From assembly GCA_025024175.1 (NCBI GenBank), contig QCXZ01000041.1, positions 48,417,786-48,481,785 of the forward strand: 64,000 bases of DNA, in the 5' to 3' direction. The position numbers and the translations under genes were made by a program. Numbering within the stretch: position 1 is the first letter of the stretch; the number at the start of each line of letters is the position of its first letter. The stretch comes from Rhyzopertha dominica (taxonomy: Eukaryota; Arthropoda; Insecta; Coleoptera; Bostrichidae). Under the pieces are notes generated by a model that had not been told where the DNA came from, ran no database searches, and saw only the letters and a program-made list of their open reading frames with translations. Positions 49,228 to 60,451 of this stretch are shown in pieces.

Positions 49228-50775
49228 CAGGGTGTCTCAAAATTGACGCCCGTCCTTTGAGAATATGAATCGGGGGGCTAAATCAAATCGAAATGTAAGA
49301 ATAAAAAAATTGCGTTTAGGCCATGGTTACCGAGTTATCGATAAAAAAACCCAGATCTGAAAGACAACCTTTAAACTCTATTAAAAACAAATAATTGTTA
49401 CAAAACAAAAAATTAATTTATAAAACATGTTCAAACACATCGCCGTCAACCTCTAACAAACGTTTGCACGATTTATCATTGAATCACGCACCCTCTGTAG
49501 CATGTTATCGTCTATAAGTGTCACAGCAGCGTGAATACGAGCCATTACATCTTCCGGGTTCTCAACAGGTTCCAAGTACACCTTTTCTTTCAAGAATCCC
49601 CAGAAGAAAAAATCTAAAGGATTTAGATCCGGGGATCTAGGAAGCCATAGCACGGGTCCACCCCTTCCAATCCAGCAGTATGGGAATTTTTGATCTAGTA
49701 AAGTTCTCACTTGTCTACCATAATGTGCAGGGGCACCATCAAGTTGGAACCAACAATACAATCTAGTTGCTAATGGAACTTCTTCTAGCAATGGCAGTGG
49801 TAAATTGTCATTTAAAAAATGAAAATACGAGTCTGAATTAAGTCGCTTAGGTAAAATGTTTGGACCGATTACATTATTATTTAATAATCCAGCCCAAATG
49901 TTTACTGACCATCGTCTTTGGTGGCATCTTTTAGGTATTAAATGGGGGTTTTCCTCACTCCATTTATGTAAATTATGGGTATTTATGATTCCTTCCAGCG
50001 TAAATGTACACTCATCAGTAAACATAATATTTTCTATAAAATGAGGATCATTGTTTACGCTATCCAATAACCATCTACAAAAATTAATCCGAAGCTCCCT
50101 ATCTCCTTCATGTAAAACTTGAACTTTTTGAGGTCTAAAGGGATATAAGCCATTCCTTCTTAATAATCTACGAATGGTATCTTTTTTAAAATGAGTTTGT
50201 CTCGATGCAACTCGAAGACTTGTACCAGGTTCCGCCTCAACAAAATTAAGAATTAGCTCTTCTTGGACGACGTTGAGCGTAGGACGACGTCCCCCCTTAT
50301 TTAATCTGGGATTTAAATTACCTGTTTCCAGTAATCTTTGTTCAACCCGTCGTATAGTTTTTGCATCAGGATGCCGTCGATCAGGGAATTTTACTGCATA
50401 TGCTCTAGCTGCACTGGTGGCATTATCATTATACGCACCTAATACTTTTGACATATCAACGTATTCTCGATTGGAATAATAACGTTCCATTTCTAAAACA
50501 AGTAACCGGATGGAATAGTTAATACTTATAAATGACAGAAGTTGGCAGAACTAATAATAAACATTTAACAATCGCCATAGCCACCTATGCCAGTCATTTG
50601 TTTTAAGCCGACTTCGTTTTCAGTACAGTTTAAATATGGACTTTCAGATCTTTGTTTTTTATCAATAACTCGGTAACCTTGGACAAAACGAAATTTTTTT
50701 ATTCTTTGGTTTCAATTTGTTTTAACCCCAAGATTCATATTCTCAAAGGACGGGCATCAATTTTGAGACACCCTG
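49228..50775 (-). mobile_element. Complete Tc1/mariner-type transposon, DD41D
   Basis: 1548 bp between TA dinucleotides (49226-49227 and 50776-50777). Both ends begin CAGGGTGTCTCAAAATTGA; the outer 44 bp of the inverted repeats differ at one position and weaker similarity (including GGTTACCGAGTTAT and AGATCTGAAAG) extends to about 140 bp. The single large open frame runs antisense to the window. Everything needed in cis and trans appears present, unlike every other element here. The insertion splits an older LINE. Confidence 0.93.
49453..50490 (-). CDS. Mariner-type transposase, DD41D, intact 345 codons
   Basis: Catalyses cut-and-paste transposition of the surrounding element in the nucleus. 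Residues 1-60 form a DUF4817-like helix-turn-helix (MERYYSNREYVDMSKVLGAY), with a GGRRP AT-hook-like linker at 66-70 and a second helix-turn-helix to about 120. The catalytic residues are D159 (MFTDECTF), D251 (FQLDGAPAHY) and D293 (SPDLNPLDFFFWG), with 41 residues between the last two. The third residue is Asp as in mariner, not Glu as in Tc1. This spacing is known for the rosa/Visitor-type DD41D families. Start and stop lie well inside the inverted repeats, and no frameshift or stop interrupts it. No nuclear-localisation signal was proven by eye. Whether it is active is unknown. Confidence 0.93.
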   Translation of the reverse strand: MERYYSNREYVDMSKVLGAYNDNATSAARAYAVKFPDRRHPDAKTIRRVEQRLLETGNLNPRLNKGGRRPTLNVVQEELILNFVEAEPGTSLRVASRQTHFKKDTIRRLLRRNGLYPFRPQKVQVLHEGDRELRINFCRWLLDSVNNDPHFIENIMFTDECTFTLEGIINTHNLHKWSEENPHLIPKRCHQRRWSVNIWAGLLNNNVIGPNILPKRLNSDSYFHFLNDNLPLPLLEEVPLATRLYCWFQLDGAPAHYGRQVRTLLDQKFPYCWIGRGGPVLWLPRSPDLNPLDFFFWGFLKEKVYLEPVENPEDVMARIHAAVTLIDDNMLQRVRDSMINRANVC

Positions 50776-50779
50776 TATA

Positions 50780-51480
50780 ATTGCTGATAAGATATTCATA
50801 TCACGTAACAATATTCCAACTTCGACCTCACCAGTGAATAAAACAAAAATTTAATGAAATCAGTTTGCTTAAAGTTTTTAGTATTACTTTTTATGAATCC
50901 TAGGGTTTTCGTACCTTTGCAGCAAGTATCAACAAAATGTGGTGCAAAACTTATTTGGGAGTCTACGATAACACCCAAATCAGTAATTTGTTTACAGCGT
51001 TCTAGTACATGACCATGTATATTGTAGTGAAAAAGTATTAGAAGAACACCAGTGTAGAAAGCTTTCAAAACTTTCTTGTAACTCCAGACAATCTTCAACA
51101 TTACTAATAACATCGGCTAACTTGAAATTATCAGCATAAACCAAATTCTTTGTAACATCATTGTAAAAGATAAGAAAAAGTAATGGTCCTAACGTGGATC
51201 CCTGACCTACACCAGAATTTACAGTATAAGGTTGTAATCTAAATCCTCCATAATCGACATATTGTGTGCCATCGATCAAGATAGATCTTATTAGGAAAAC
51301 AAAACTGTCACGTAATCTAAGACTACTTAAATTAGTTAACAGAATGCAGTGGTTAACCCTTTCAAACGCCTTGCTGAGATCAGTATACATCGCATCAACT
51401 TGCATTGGATACGGTACTATCAACTTGGTTAATAAAAGACATCATAACACTTAACTCGATTAAGAGCATTTTGTTAATAT
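50780..51480 (-). pseudogene. LINE reverse transcriptase, right of the mariner insertion
   Basis: Minus strand in order: QVDAMYTDLSKAFERVNHC (about 51350-51400), FLIRSILIDGTQYV, NSGVGQGSTLGPLLFLIFY (about 51165-51220), VYADNFKL (about 51130; the catalytic second Asp of YADD is Asn), then after a frame change ITDLGVIVDSQISFAPHF and KGTKTLGFIKSNTKNF (50870-51000), and LVRSKLEYCYVI at the boundary with the mariner element. The homology resumes at 49190. One of the better-preserved LINE relics, but frameshifted and with a catalytic substitution. Confidence 0.85.
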
Positions 51481-51589
51481 ATCTTGTGATCTTTATTCAA
51501 AAAGTATAGGGATCTTACCATGTTGACAACTGATTATAGATTGTTAACAGGATAGAACAGAACAGACAATCACAAATGTTCGATGAAAA

Positions 51590-51790
51590 CAACATCAACA
51601 AAAACAGTAAAGGTCCCAAACTGGAACCCTGGGCAACACTTGACGAAGGAGAAAAGCGTCTGGAGATGAATTTTTTATACAGTCATAAGATACTTGACTA
51701 TTAGCTACTAAGTATGAAATGAAAATAGTAATTAACCTATTCGAGGTTAGAAAGCCCTAAATCTTTAGAGGCATATTGTGAAAAAAACAT
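51590..51790 (-). pseudogene. Second LINE RT fragment
   Basis: Minus strand: LITIFISYLVANSQVSYD then SSSVAQGSSLGPLLFLL (about 51610-51660), the same GxxQGSxLGPLLF motif as in the LINE immediately to its left, so it comes from a separate copy or a different family. Short and broken. Confidence 0.65.
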
Positions 51791-51959
51791 AGAAAGTTGG
51801 ATATTCTTGTACAAATCCACGTTCCTTTATTATTTATATATTTTTATATATTATCGAAACAAATGCGGTATGATAGATTTCTGTACATAAACCAGCACCT
51901 ACCTGCGTAAGATAAATTATAAAATTGCTCGCGTGGAATGTGTTAAGGTAATAGAACGT

Positions 51960-52260
51960 GTGAAAACGCGTACAGCACATGTCAGGCGATGGGCGGGGTG
52001 CGGGGGTATTTCCTGCCATTCAATGGTACCATTTAATTCCATCACGACAACTCAATAGAGGTGTTCGAGGAGGCCCAGCTTCTTTGCACCGTGCTAAATG
52101 CACGCTCTACCTGACTTTCTACAGGGTGTGCTTCAAACTCGTAAATAGATCGCGTAGGTGGCATTATTTTAAAGTGGCGGGGTTGCCGGGCACCTTGGTG
52201 AAGAAAGGACGATCACTCGAGGAGGTTTTGTATGCATATGATGTGTCATGAATTATTTGC
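51960..52260. other. GC-richer patch with mariner-type terminus at 52122
   Basis: TCTACAGGGTGTGCTTCAAA at 52119-52138 has a mariner-like outer motif and is unpaired. Surrounding sequence is less AT-rich and repeat-free. No coding support. Confidence 0.3.
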
Positions 52261-54430
52261 TATGGAATCGCAACTCAAAGGAAATGTAGTTAGCATATGT
52301 TGCACTGAGCAATGGATTTCTTCATGTTTTTTTAGCATAATTTTAGTAGCACAATGTAACTTGCAAAATCACTATATTAGGCACGGATCTAAAAAGCCCA
52401 ATAAATAATAGTTTTAAGCCTAATCAGGCTGTAAAGTACTCTGAAAATTGTCTGCTTAAAAATACTGTAAATTAAATGCAGATTATCCATTTTCAAAATT
52501 GCTTTCATTTATTCACCTGTTATATTCAGGTTTTGTTCTTTCTTTTTCTTAATATCAAGTTTTACACTAAAAAAAAACTTTAATGTTTATGGTTATTTGG
52601 TAATTTTTTAGACTACATACACATTGAAAAGTGATAGAACATGAAAGTGCTTTAATATTCTTTTTTCTTTTATAAGAAAATAGTATAGTAGACAGGTCTA
52701 ACAATATGTATGATTGCTGATTTAGTACAGTTATTAGTGTAGTAGTAGTAGTAGTATAGTAAATAAGGTGGCCTCTTAAGTGGGATTACGTTACGAGATG
52801 CCTACCGTACCTGCTCTATATGAGTGTATGCAGCAGTTCTGTCGTTCGTATAACACTTATTGGTAGTTTTTCCGCCTACAAAGCCTTAAAATTTGTCAGA
52901 TTATTAAAAATAATCTCTAAAACGAGCGTACTATTACCATACCAAGTATTGGATAACTTTTCACTAACAATAAATGGAAGTTCAATTAAAATGGTAGTGG
53001 CAGTATAACTACACTAAACTGTAAGATAAACAATATATTCTTGAATGAGTAATTTTACTTGTACATCTTAAATGATTCATTGGTCTGGTTTTTTGACAAA
53101 ATCAAGTTTAAAGGTAAATACAGAATATATTTAACAAATACACATTCAAGTAATGTATAAAAAGCTATTTGTTTAGTTCTATAAACATATTTGTATTTTA
53201 TATTTATGTGCAACAGTAACATGTAAGTAACGAACATCTTTGTTAATGAATGGCTGTTAAATTTATTTTATCTAGATCGGCTGCACAGTAATATTACGCG
53301 TAACAACAACACCTAATATATCATATTATTACACTAGTGGAATATGAATTCATATTCCAGACTCTTGGAAATTTCTGTTTGTAATAATTTTTTAAGCAAA
53401 ATGTTAATGAAGAAAAAAACTTTTACTTTTAATTTATTCAATTAACTATGTATATAAAGGTATATATTGGAATGATAAAAAATATTGATAAATTGTTTAC
53501 CCACTTACGTACTTAAATGGTTAATTATTGTATTTCGTAAAACTAACATTAGAAAGTGTATCAAAAACTTTAAGATCAGTATCGTTGTTATTCATATGGA
53601 TGAGATTTTCCCCAACTTGGTAGCCTTCAAAATTTTACAACTGCTTCCTCATTTGTCCAAATTTTTTTATGCTTATTACCTGTTTAGTGCATTTGCTCTT
53701 TTGGTAATTGACAAAAGAAATCAGGAAAATGGTGTAGAATACACTAAGATCTGAATATTTTTGACGATACCATAAAAAGTTCCAGTGATAGAAAGTGTGT
53801 GGAACAAATAGTACTTTAGTAGCCTTGACTGAGAAACCTCAGAATGCATTCTTAAGCTTCCTTGCTTCAAAAAGTTTTTCTGAGGAGGATCCCTAACCCC
53901 CATTTCTCTAAGGAACAGGGGCTTAACATTATTTCTAACTACCAATTTTAAAATATTTTCTAGAGGAGAACGTCCTTTGATATTACAGGATTAGCAGAGG
54001 AGACAGATAAGTGGTTTACAGAATAAAATGTACAGCAGGACTTTATCCAAAACCAAGCAATAAGTTGCAAAAGACTTCTAGAGTCATTAGTGATAAAATT
54101 TATGTTGAAGTCTCTACCTAACGTATGTAACATAATTTTGGGGAAAACTTTCGAATTAGCTTATGGAGACATAACCTTCCACAAGATCACGTAGAAGTTT
54201 TTAGGGCCTCTTGTAAGTTTTTAAGATATTACGTTACTATTGACTTTATAGAAAGTATAATGTTGTAGAAATTTTGAAAGATTTCCTTCATCGAATCATG
54301 TATTCCAGCATTTTTTGAAAATTATTCGAGCAATGTGCCTTACTGCGGAGTTGCTTTTGTAAATTATCTGGCACGGTAAAACCGGGGGGTTGGAAGGAAA
54401 ACTAGCACGTTTACCCCTTCCCCCGTCCAA
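52261..54430. other. No gene seen; (GTA)n at about 52737-52755
   Basis: AT-rich DNA with a short GTA microsatellite. Open frames show no recognisable motif. Confidence 0.4.
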
Positions 54431-54434
54431 CCAT

Positions 54435-55015
54435 CCATGAAATTACTGGACAGCAAGAAAGGCGCTATTCATAAGTAAGACACACTCGTACGATAATTTT
54501 CACTTTCTCGCGCCATCCCTCAGGCGAAACCCTTCACACCGGCACCCGCTGTGACGTCCCCGCATAAGGAAAAATCCTAATTACAAAGTTGCCGCTGTTG
54601 TGCTGCAACTGGTTAAATTAAGCCATTTTGAGCGAAAGATGGCGTGAACCTAGTTACGTCAAAAATGCGAAGAATTTGAACTTCTTAATTAAATGCAGCT
54701 TTCCACGACTCTTACTCCTTTGCCCGAGATGAATAAGTTTAATTAAACCCTTGTGTTTTATTGCGTCGCCGTCCGCGCCCCCTCACGACCGCCGAGCAGC
54801 GGTTTATGGCGGCGAAAAAATTAAAATATATTAATTTAACACAATGTAGGGTGGGTATTCGGGTCAAAAACGCATTTGCTATGACGCCTTGTCCTCGGGA
54901 TACGTAGGACTTCGGCGAAGTTGTTGTGTATGCACAGGGGAAATCTAAAAGCAAGTGGGCTCTGGTAAATTCGAAATCGAATGTTCCACGGAGCGGAAAT
55001 GCACAAAACAACAAA
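54435..55015. promoter_or_regulatory. Candidate conserved non-coding element
   Basis: A GC-richer, repeat-free island in the presumed intron with CG-rich blocks (CGTCGCCGTCCGCGCCCCC near 54764) and TAAT-type sites (TCTTAATTAAATGC near 54684, GTTTAATTAAACCC near 54737). Overlapping open frames on the minus strand show no protein motif. Enhancer or unannotated promoter are both possible. Confidence 0.35.
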
Positions 55016-55254
55016 CAAAAATGTGTTATTTATTAAAGCTTAATATCAGATTTAGTTTTTCCACGCACGGTCCCTTAGCACTGGAAGAAAGCCAATATTT
55101 GTACAATGTTTAAAGCTAATAACAGATTTTTACTAACTAATTACAGAATTAAAAAATAATCCGCAATTATAGTAAGGCTTTTGCGGCCCTTATATACCAT
55201 ACCGTTTGTAGCAGAGTTCATAATCAGATTAGCTTGTTTCAGAATGGATTCATT

Positions 55255-55475
55255 CGTGACAGATCTTATTATTTCGAAGACCTAATGGTCTGTTTTTTTC
55301 ATCGAAGTCAGGTGTTCTGATTTTCTTGAGACGTGGGCTGCCAACTATCTCTCCATAGTTTTGGGGGTCTTTCTTTTGGTCTGCTTCCTCCTGGTTTGTC
55401 TTCCAAGACCGCTCTGACCATTCTCTGCGCGTTCATTCTTTTAATATGGTCATACCCCGCAAGTTAGTTCATCAT
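55255..55475 (-). pseudogene. LINE ORF C-terminal tail (endonuclease-RT type)
   Basis: Minus strand: YDHIKRMNAQRMVRAVLEDK followed by PGGSRPKERPPKLWRDSW. This is the familiar GH-x-x-R-M-x-x-x-R-x-x-K...GxRxxGRPxxxWxD tail of RTE/L1-like insect LINE polyproteins. It may be the 3' part of the same element as 56870-57480, with the RT region between them lost or unrecognisable. Confidence 0.7.
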
Positions 55476-56600
55476 TTCTGACGTGACAGGTCAATAACCA
55501 CTAATCTGTTACAGAAAATTCTTAAAAAACCAAGAAAAATTAATTACTTCTCACATTTTGGAACAATTGAGAGTAAATGATAGTTAACAAACTTCATCTA
55601 CAATTAGGTACCTACAAAACTAGCAAATTTAGTATTGCAAAGTAAACTTCACGTTTGCTAGGGCTCTAAGTATAAAATTCATTTGTGACAGATATGCAAA
55701 AAGCCCTTCTAGAGGGGTTTCCGCTTCACAATGAAACACAGCGTATTCCGTTGCTAATTAGCTTTGACGAATATTCCCTTCGGAAAAATTTGCTTAAGGC
55801 GCCTGTTCTGTGATAAGCTGATAGAAGTCTCAATTGCTCCCAGTATAAACTTGTTTGTTAAAATATTTATGCGTAAGTTTGTAGGTGTCCAAAAATACTC
55901 GACTCAATCCATATTTCATATACGAGTAGTTCGAATTTCTTATTCAAAGAGAAATGTAAAAGGGTATGCTAATAGCCCTACGATCATCACGTTTGGAGCA
56001 ATATATTTTGTTGGAGTTGAAAAGACTGGAATCGTTGGTTAATTACAGTATAAGAACCCATCCAAATTGAACATCAGCTTTGTCTCATCCAGCACAGAGT
56101 AGTTCGGCGTTAACATTGGCTTAATCCTTAATAGACTTCTCGTAAGAGAACCTTGCAGACGTATTGAACACAACTGTCATGACGAGTCAAGAAATACTTT
56201 CAAATCGACAATTTTTCTGCACAGCTCTTAATATATCAATGCTTTACTTATCAATACAAGCCCATCTGGTTCATTGCTTCTGCGATCTTAATTGTTTTAT
56301 GTCGTTCCGACGCCACCTTCCTTACATTCCTTGTTATCCTGTCTTGCAACCTACGCACATGCCTTCTAAGAACTTTAGCCTCTACATCGTCACCATGCAC
56401 TCATACAGTTCCTGTAACTCACGATTTGTCCTTCTCCCCGTCCTTTATGCTTCATATTATCCTTAACACTGTTAATACTACATTTCCAAAGTTTCCGCTA
56501 CACTTTTGTTCAGCACCCATCTATACAATACTACTAGTTTTATAATTGTGTCATAAATATGTACTTTTATAGCTATTGTGGTGTGATTTTATCTATTAGA
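55476..56600. other. No gene recognised
   Basis: Open frames at 55764-56042 and 56164-56466 (+) are about 90-100 codons long but contain no motif I can identify. They lie between two pieces of a minus-strand LINE and may be antisense to decayed parts of it. Confidence 0.3.
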
Positions 56601-56613
56601 GTTAATTACTTCG

Positions 56614-56636
56614 CTGAAGAAGACCACTGGCCGAAA
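56614..56636 (+). ncRNA. Hammerhead-like core 4
   Basis: CTGAAGA, then a small hairpin (GACC/GGCC arms with one mismatch), then GAAACGTACG. The same CYGARGA-hairpin-GAAA layout occurs at 24663, 25144 and 42510. Stem III and a cleavage site are not clear. Such motifs are a known feature of Penelope-like retroelements. Confidence 0.4.
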
Positions 56637-56869
56637 CGTACGAATTTCAAATTGTTTGATGATTTATTGATGGAAATACCCGCTACTCCTATATATTTTC
56701 TAATTATTTTTAAGGATTTCCAACCCAAAACTAATCACCAGTGCAATATTGTTTACAGCTTCACTTATTCTATAGGGCACGACATAGTTTCTGACTAACT
56801 CTTAGGCATTTCCTAACTCTGCTAGACTTTACAAGGTCGCACATTTCAGCTGTTAGACTATGTCTTGTC

Positions 56870-57480
56870 GACGTAATAGCTTTAGCTATTTTGTACTGGA
56901 CACTATTTATAGTCTTAATAAGTGACTTCACTTCCAACATTCTCATTTAATAGCTTTTGGAGAAATTCATCCCACCTGTTTAAAATCATTTATTCTGTAG
57001 CACGCTTTTTACTCTTTAATTGCTTGGCAGGAGTTTCTCACTTCATATTGGCATAAAATGTCCTTTCATTCCCTTTAGTGTCTCTCCGGCCCTTTTTCTT
57101 TTTTTCCTCTGAATATTTGTTTCAGTTCTTTCTATTTCCGTTGATATCATCGTCTATTTTCTTTTGTATTTGACGATCATCTTTAATATTAAAAACTGTT
57201 TCTTTTATTACTACTTTGATTTCTCACTAAACAGGTTCTGTCTATTCCAAAATTTCGTATTTGGCACTGTCTCCAAGACTTTTGTGGATACCTACTGGTT
57301 TCTATATTCCACCATCTTCTGTCAATCATGTCATATTTCTTCATAACTTCAGTTCTTACTCTATGTGATTTGGAAACTTCTTGTACAAGTTTTATCTTCA
57401 TCATAAAATGATCACAATCGACATTCGTCGTTCTGTAACTCCTGACATCTATGACGCTTTTGGATGCTTATTTCTAGTCA
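56870..57480 (-). pseudogene. LINE endonuclease-RT linker region
   Basis: Minus strand: IVDVRSYRTTNVDCDHFMMK (57390-57450), the last part of the AP-endonuclease domain in RTE/L1-like LINEs (family pattern D-V-R-x-x-R-G-A-D-x-x-S-D-H), then EVSKSHRVRTEV and, further on, KKIDDDINGN, KGRRDTKGNERTFYANM and LNRWDEFLQKLLNEN (about 56960-57010; compare W-x-E-x-F-x-x-L-L-N). Stops separate these pieces. The RT is not found further left. Confidence 0.7.
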
Positions 57481-58284
57481 AATAGTGGACAAAAATGTTC
57501 CTATTTAAATAGACACGACTATAGGCAGCTAATTATTAAATAATTTTAGTGGAAAATTAGATTTGATCATCAAAAATGTGGAGGGCATTCTTTGTCAACC
57601 TCACTGTTAGTTGAAGGAATTTTCTTGTGTCTTCTGTTCGTCATGTTAAACATCACATCATGGCAATTAGGTATACAGTGCGCGCCCAAAGTATCTCCCC
57701 TTGTTAAATTTCAAAGGCGCTGTGTTAGAAGGTATAGATAAATTGCTGGAAACATCCTTGAAGAATTACTTCCTGTTACAGATTTTGACTGGAGCTCGAG
57801 TTTGGAAAATCTAAACTGGATCATCCGTTCTAGAGTATCAGTCTGAAAACATTTCTGCTCGTTTTAAGTCCCTTCCCTCGTACTAACTAAATCCTAACTT
57901 TTGTACGCTCTAAGCTAGAATTCTCGAATAAAATCAAGATAAGGTTGCTGAAAACTGATGCCACAGTTGATACCTACTCAAAAAAATTAAATAGAAGAGG
58001 GAAAGGGACATGTTATATCTACAGGGTGCGAACAAATGCGAAGTATAGGCGAATATCCACGATAATAGAAAGTCCTAGCGTTGGGCGTTTGGCTAGTGAA
58101 ATAAATGGGTCCCTTAGTGTTCTTAGAAGTCTAGGAAAGCTTCTACTAGCCCGTCGCGGAAGAGTCGTTCGAAAGAACGCCTGATACGGACTCCAGCGGT
58201 TATGAAAACGGCTGTGCTCAGTGACGATGACGTCATGCCGCCGGATTTTTTTTGAGAAAGGGTAAACTCTCACTAAAGAAGTTT
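57481..58284. other. No gene recognised; two mariner-like termini
   Basis: TATACAGTGCGCGCCCAAAG at about 57671 and CTACAGGGTGCGAACAAATG at about 58020 both look like outer ends of mariner-type inverted repeats, without visible partners. The 79-codon open frame at 57945-58184 has no motif. Confidence 0.3.
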
Positions 58285-60451
58285 CCCAATAAACACAAGT
58301 CCGTTTAAAAAACGTTTTTTAAGTCAATACACGTATTAATAGCACGCGTGGAACTAATACGTACAATCAACTCTTAGATGTCGCTGATTTTCACGTAAGA
58401 TTACACGAACAAATACACGTTTATCTTAGTGTTATAATAACGTGAGAAATAAGTTGAACAATGTCTAAATTTTTACGTTGTTCTCTACGTTTTATAACGG
58501 TATTGATTCAACGTCTATCACACTGATTATTTATTAGTTCTATAAACGTATATATTACATGTTTATTTAACGTATTCTTATTATGATAAGTGAGCGGTAG
58601 AAAACACGTGTAAAATACGTTATGGAAGCACCTATTTAAAAAAGATCATTTTTCTTATTGTATATGTTTTATTAAATGAAAAATTATAAAAAAATACATA
58701 AAAGCCATNAAAAACTTGAAATAACAACACACTAAAATTCCTCTGCTAACTATTTCTTCCGNCCTTGGCTGAGTCGTGTTGCTGAGTGCTTTAGTCATTC
58801 TTTAACCACCCAAGCAATCTGTAGATCGTTACGTTCATTGGCCGGAAAGTTAAATTTGCTGCTTCTGTAAATATGTATATATTTCAAAATTAGAAAGTTT
58901 ATTCTAATTTAACTTTATGATTAGTTTAACGTTTATATTATAGATTTTATGCCTAATTAATAAATATTGTCGTTGAATTTAATATTCGTGCTAAAGAAAA
59001 ACAAACTGAATCTAATTTGTGTAACAGATAGGTAGAAGTAAATACATCACTAAATGAACAATTAAGAGTTTATCAGATAACCTTTTTTCAAATGATTGCA
59101 TGTTGTATAGATCTCCTTTTTTGTAAATGGAACCGATGGAATTTGAAAATGAAATGGAAATGTAAAAAAAGTAAAATAAAGTAGAAGTATTACCACTATT
59201 TAATTTAGAAACAAAAGTTGTAACAGATACAACATTAAAAATATGCAGGACCCGTTAGCAAGAAATGTTGATTAGATGATAACTAAGCACAGATTTAAGT
59301 ATTTTTGGAATAATTTAATGTATTTTGTTGTTAAATTAAAATGATTCACAAATAATGAAGCTGTGAATAGGAATGTTTTTCGCAAAAGGGTTCAGCCGAT
59401 GGGTCTCTGTCTGTCTGTAGTTTGAATTTCGCGCCGGTTCTGACTCCGATTTAAAGAGACGAACGCGTTTAACGTTCAAGGTTATTGGTCGGCATTTCCA
59501 AACAACAAAATAATTTAATGGAGTATCGCCTCTTGCAGGATCCCTACCCTTTCGCGTTTAGGGGATCATTTTGGGAGTAAAGACAAAATTTCGTTACAAT
59601 CGGGTGGTATGCTATTTTTTTTGTCTAAAACCTAAAGCGACACTGGATTACTTAGAAACAAAATAACTAATCAAAGATAGGTACTTGTGCTCAAAACACA
59701 TATTTAACACACAGAACTACTAAAAATGTGTGGGTACTCACCTTACATAAAATAAAAACACAGTATGAAGCACCAATATCGAGCAGCACGTTTCGACGCT
59801 TCTAGTTACGCATTTTGCAGGCAGTTCTGTAATAAGAATGCGCAGCTGCCAGGCTGCCACCACCACCAACTATTGCGCCAATGAAATAATTTCGTTCGTG
59901 GCAAGTATTGTTCTTCACGTTTAAAAAACGTATATTTCTTTACTCATTTCAGTGCATAAAGAAACGTTGAGTCACACATAGACATACAATTTAATAATGA
60001 AATAATAAACTACGGTGATAAACGGTCAGCAGATTAATATAAAATTCTCTCTCTTTACTATGTGTATAAATCTGTAGCAAGTTTATTAGTGTAATGCAAA
60101 ATTGTCTACATAGTTCACATGTTTAATTTTAATATAGCAATTATAATGACGATAATGCTCTATTAAAACGTGTAAGCCACGTTTTAAAGATAGTAATTAT
60201 AAATCCCATATCAACACCTTGTTTAAACGTTGTTTTAATAAATACATCTTCTTGTGACGTTAAGATCACGTATATTGAGAGATCATTGTAACCAATCGTC
60301 TCACTATACGTATTTTTAACGAAACATTGAAACTGTTTTTTTCTTAACCATATAGAAACCGTTTACTGCATAACACATTCTCAACGTACACGGTATTTCA
60401 ACCAATGACACGTTGAAGTTACGTTATTTAAACGTACTTGTGTTTACTGGG
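58285..60451. mobile_element. Unclassified element with ACGT-studded inverted arms
   Basis: Left end CCCAATAAACACAAGT (58285); right end, reverse complemented, CCCAGTAAACACAAGT (60451). The inverted match covers 31 bp with 3 differences. By my count the tetramer ACGT occurs 13 times in 58312-58620 and 13 times in 59917-60435, against 4 times in the 1.3 kb between. Flanks are TTT (58282-58284) and TTA (60452-60454), so a 3-bp TWA-like duplication (PIF/Harbinger style) is possible but imperfect. No transposase-like frame was found inside, and the middle (59390-59570) resembles host non-repetitive DNA. It could also be two opposed copies of one small ACGT-rich MITE family. Confidence 0.6.
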
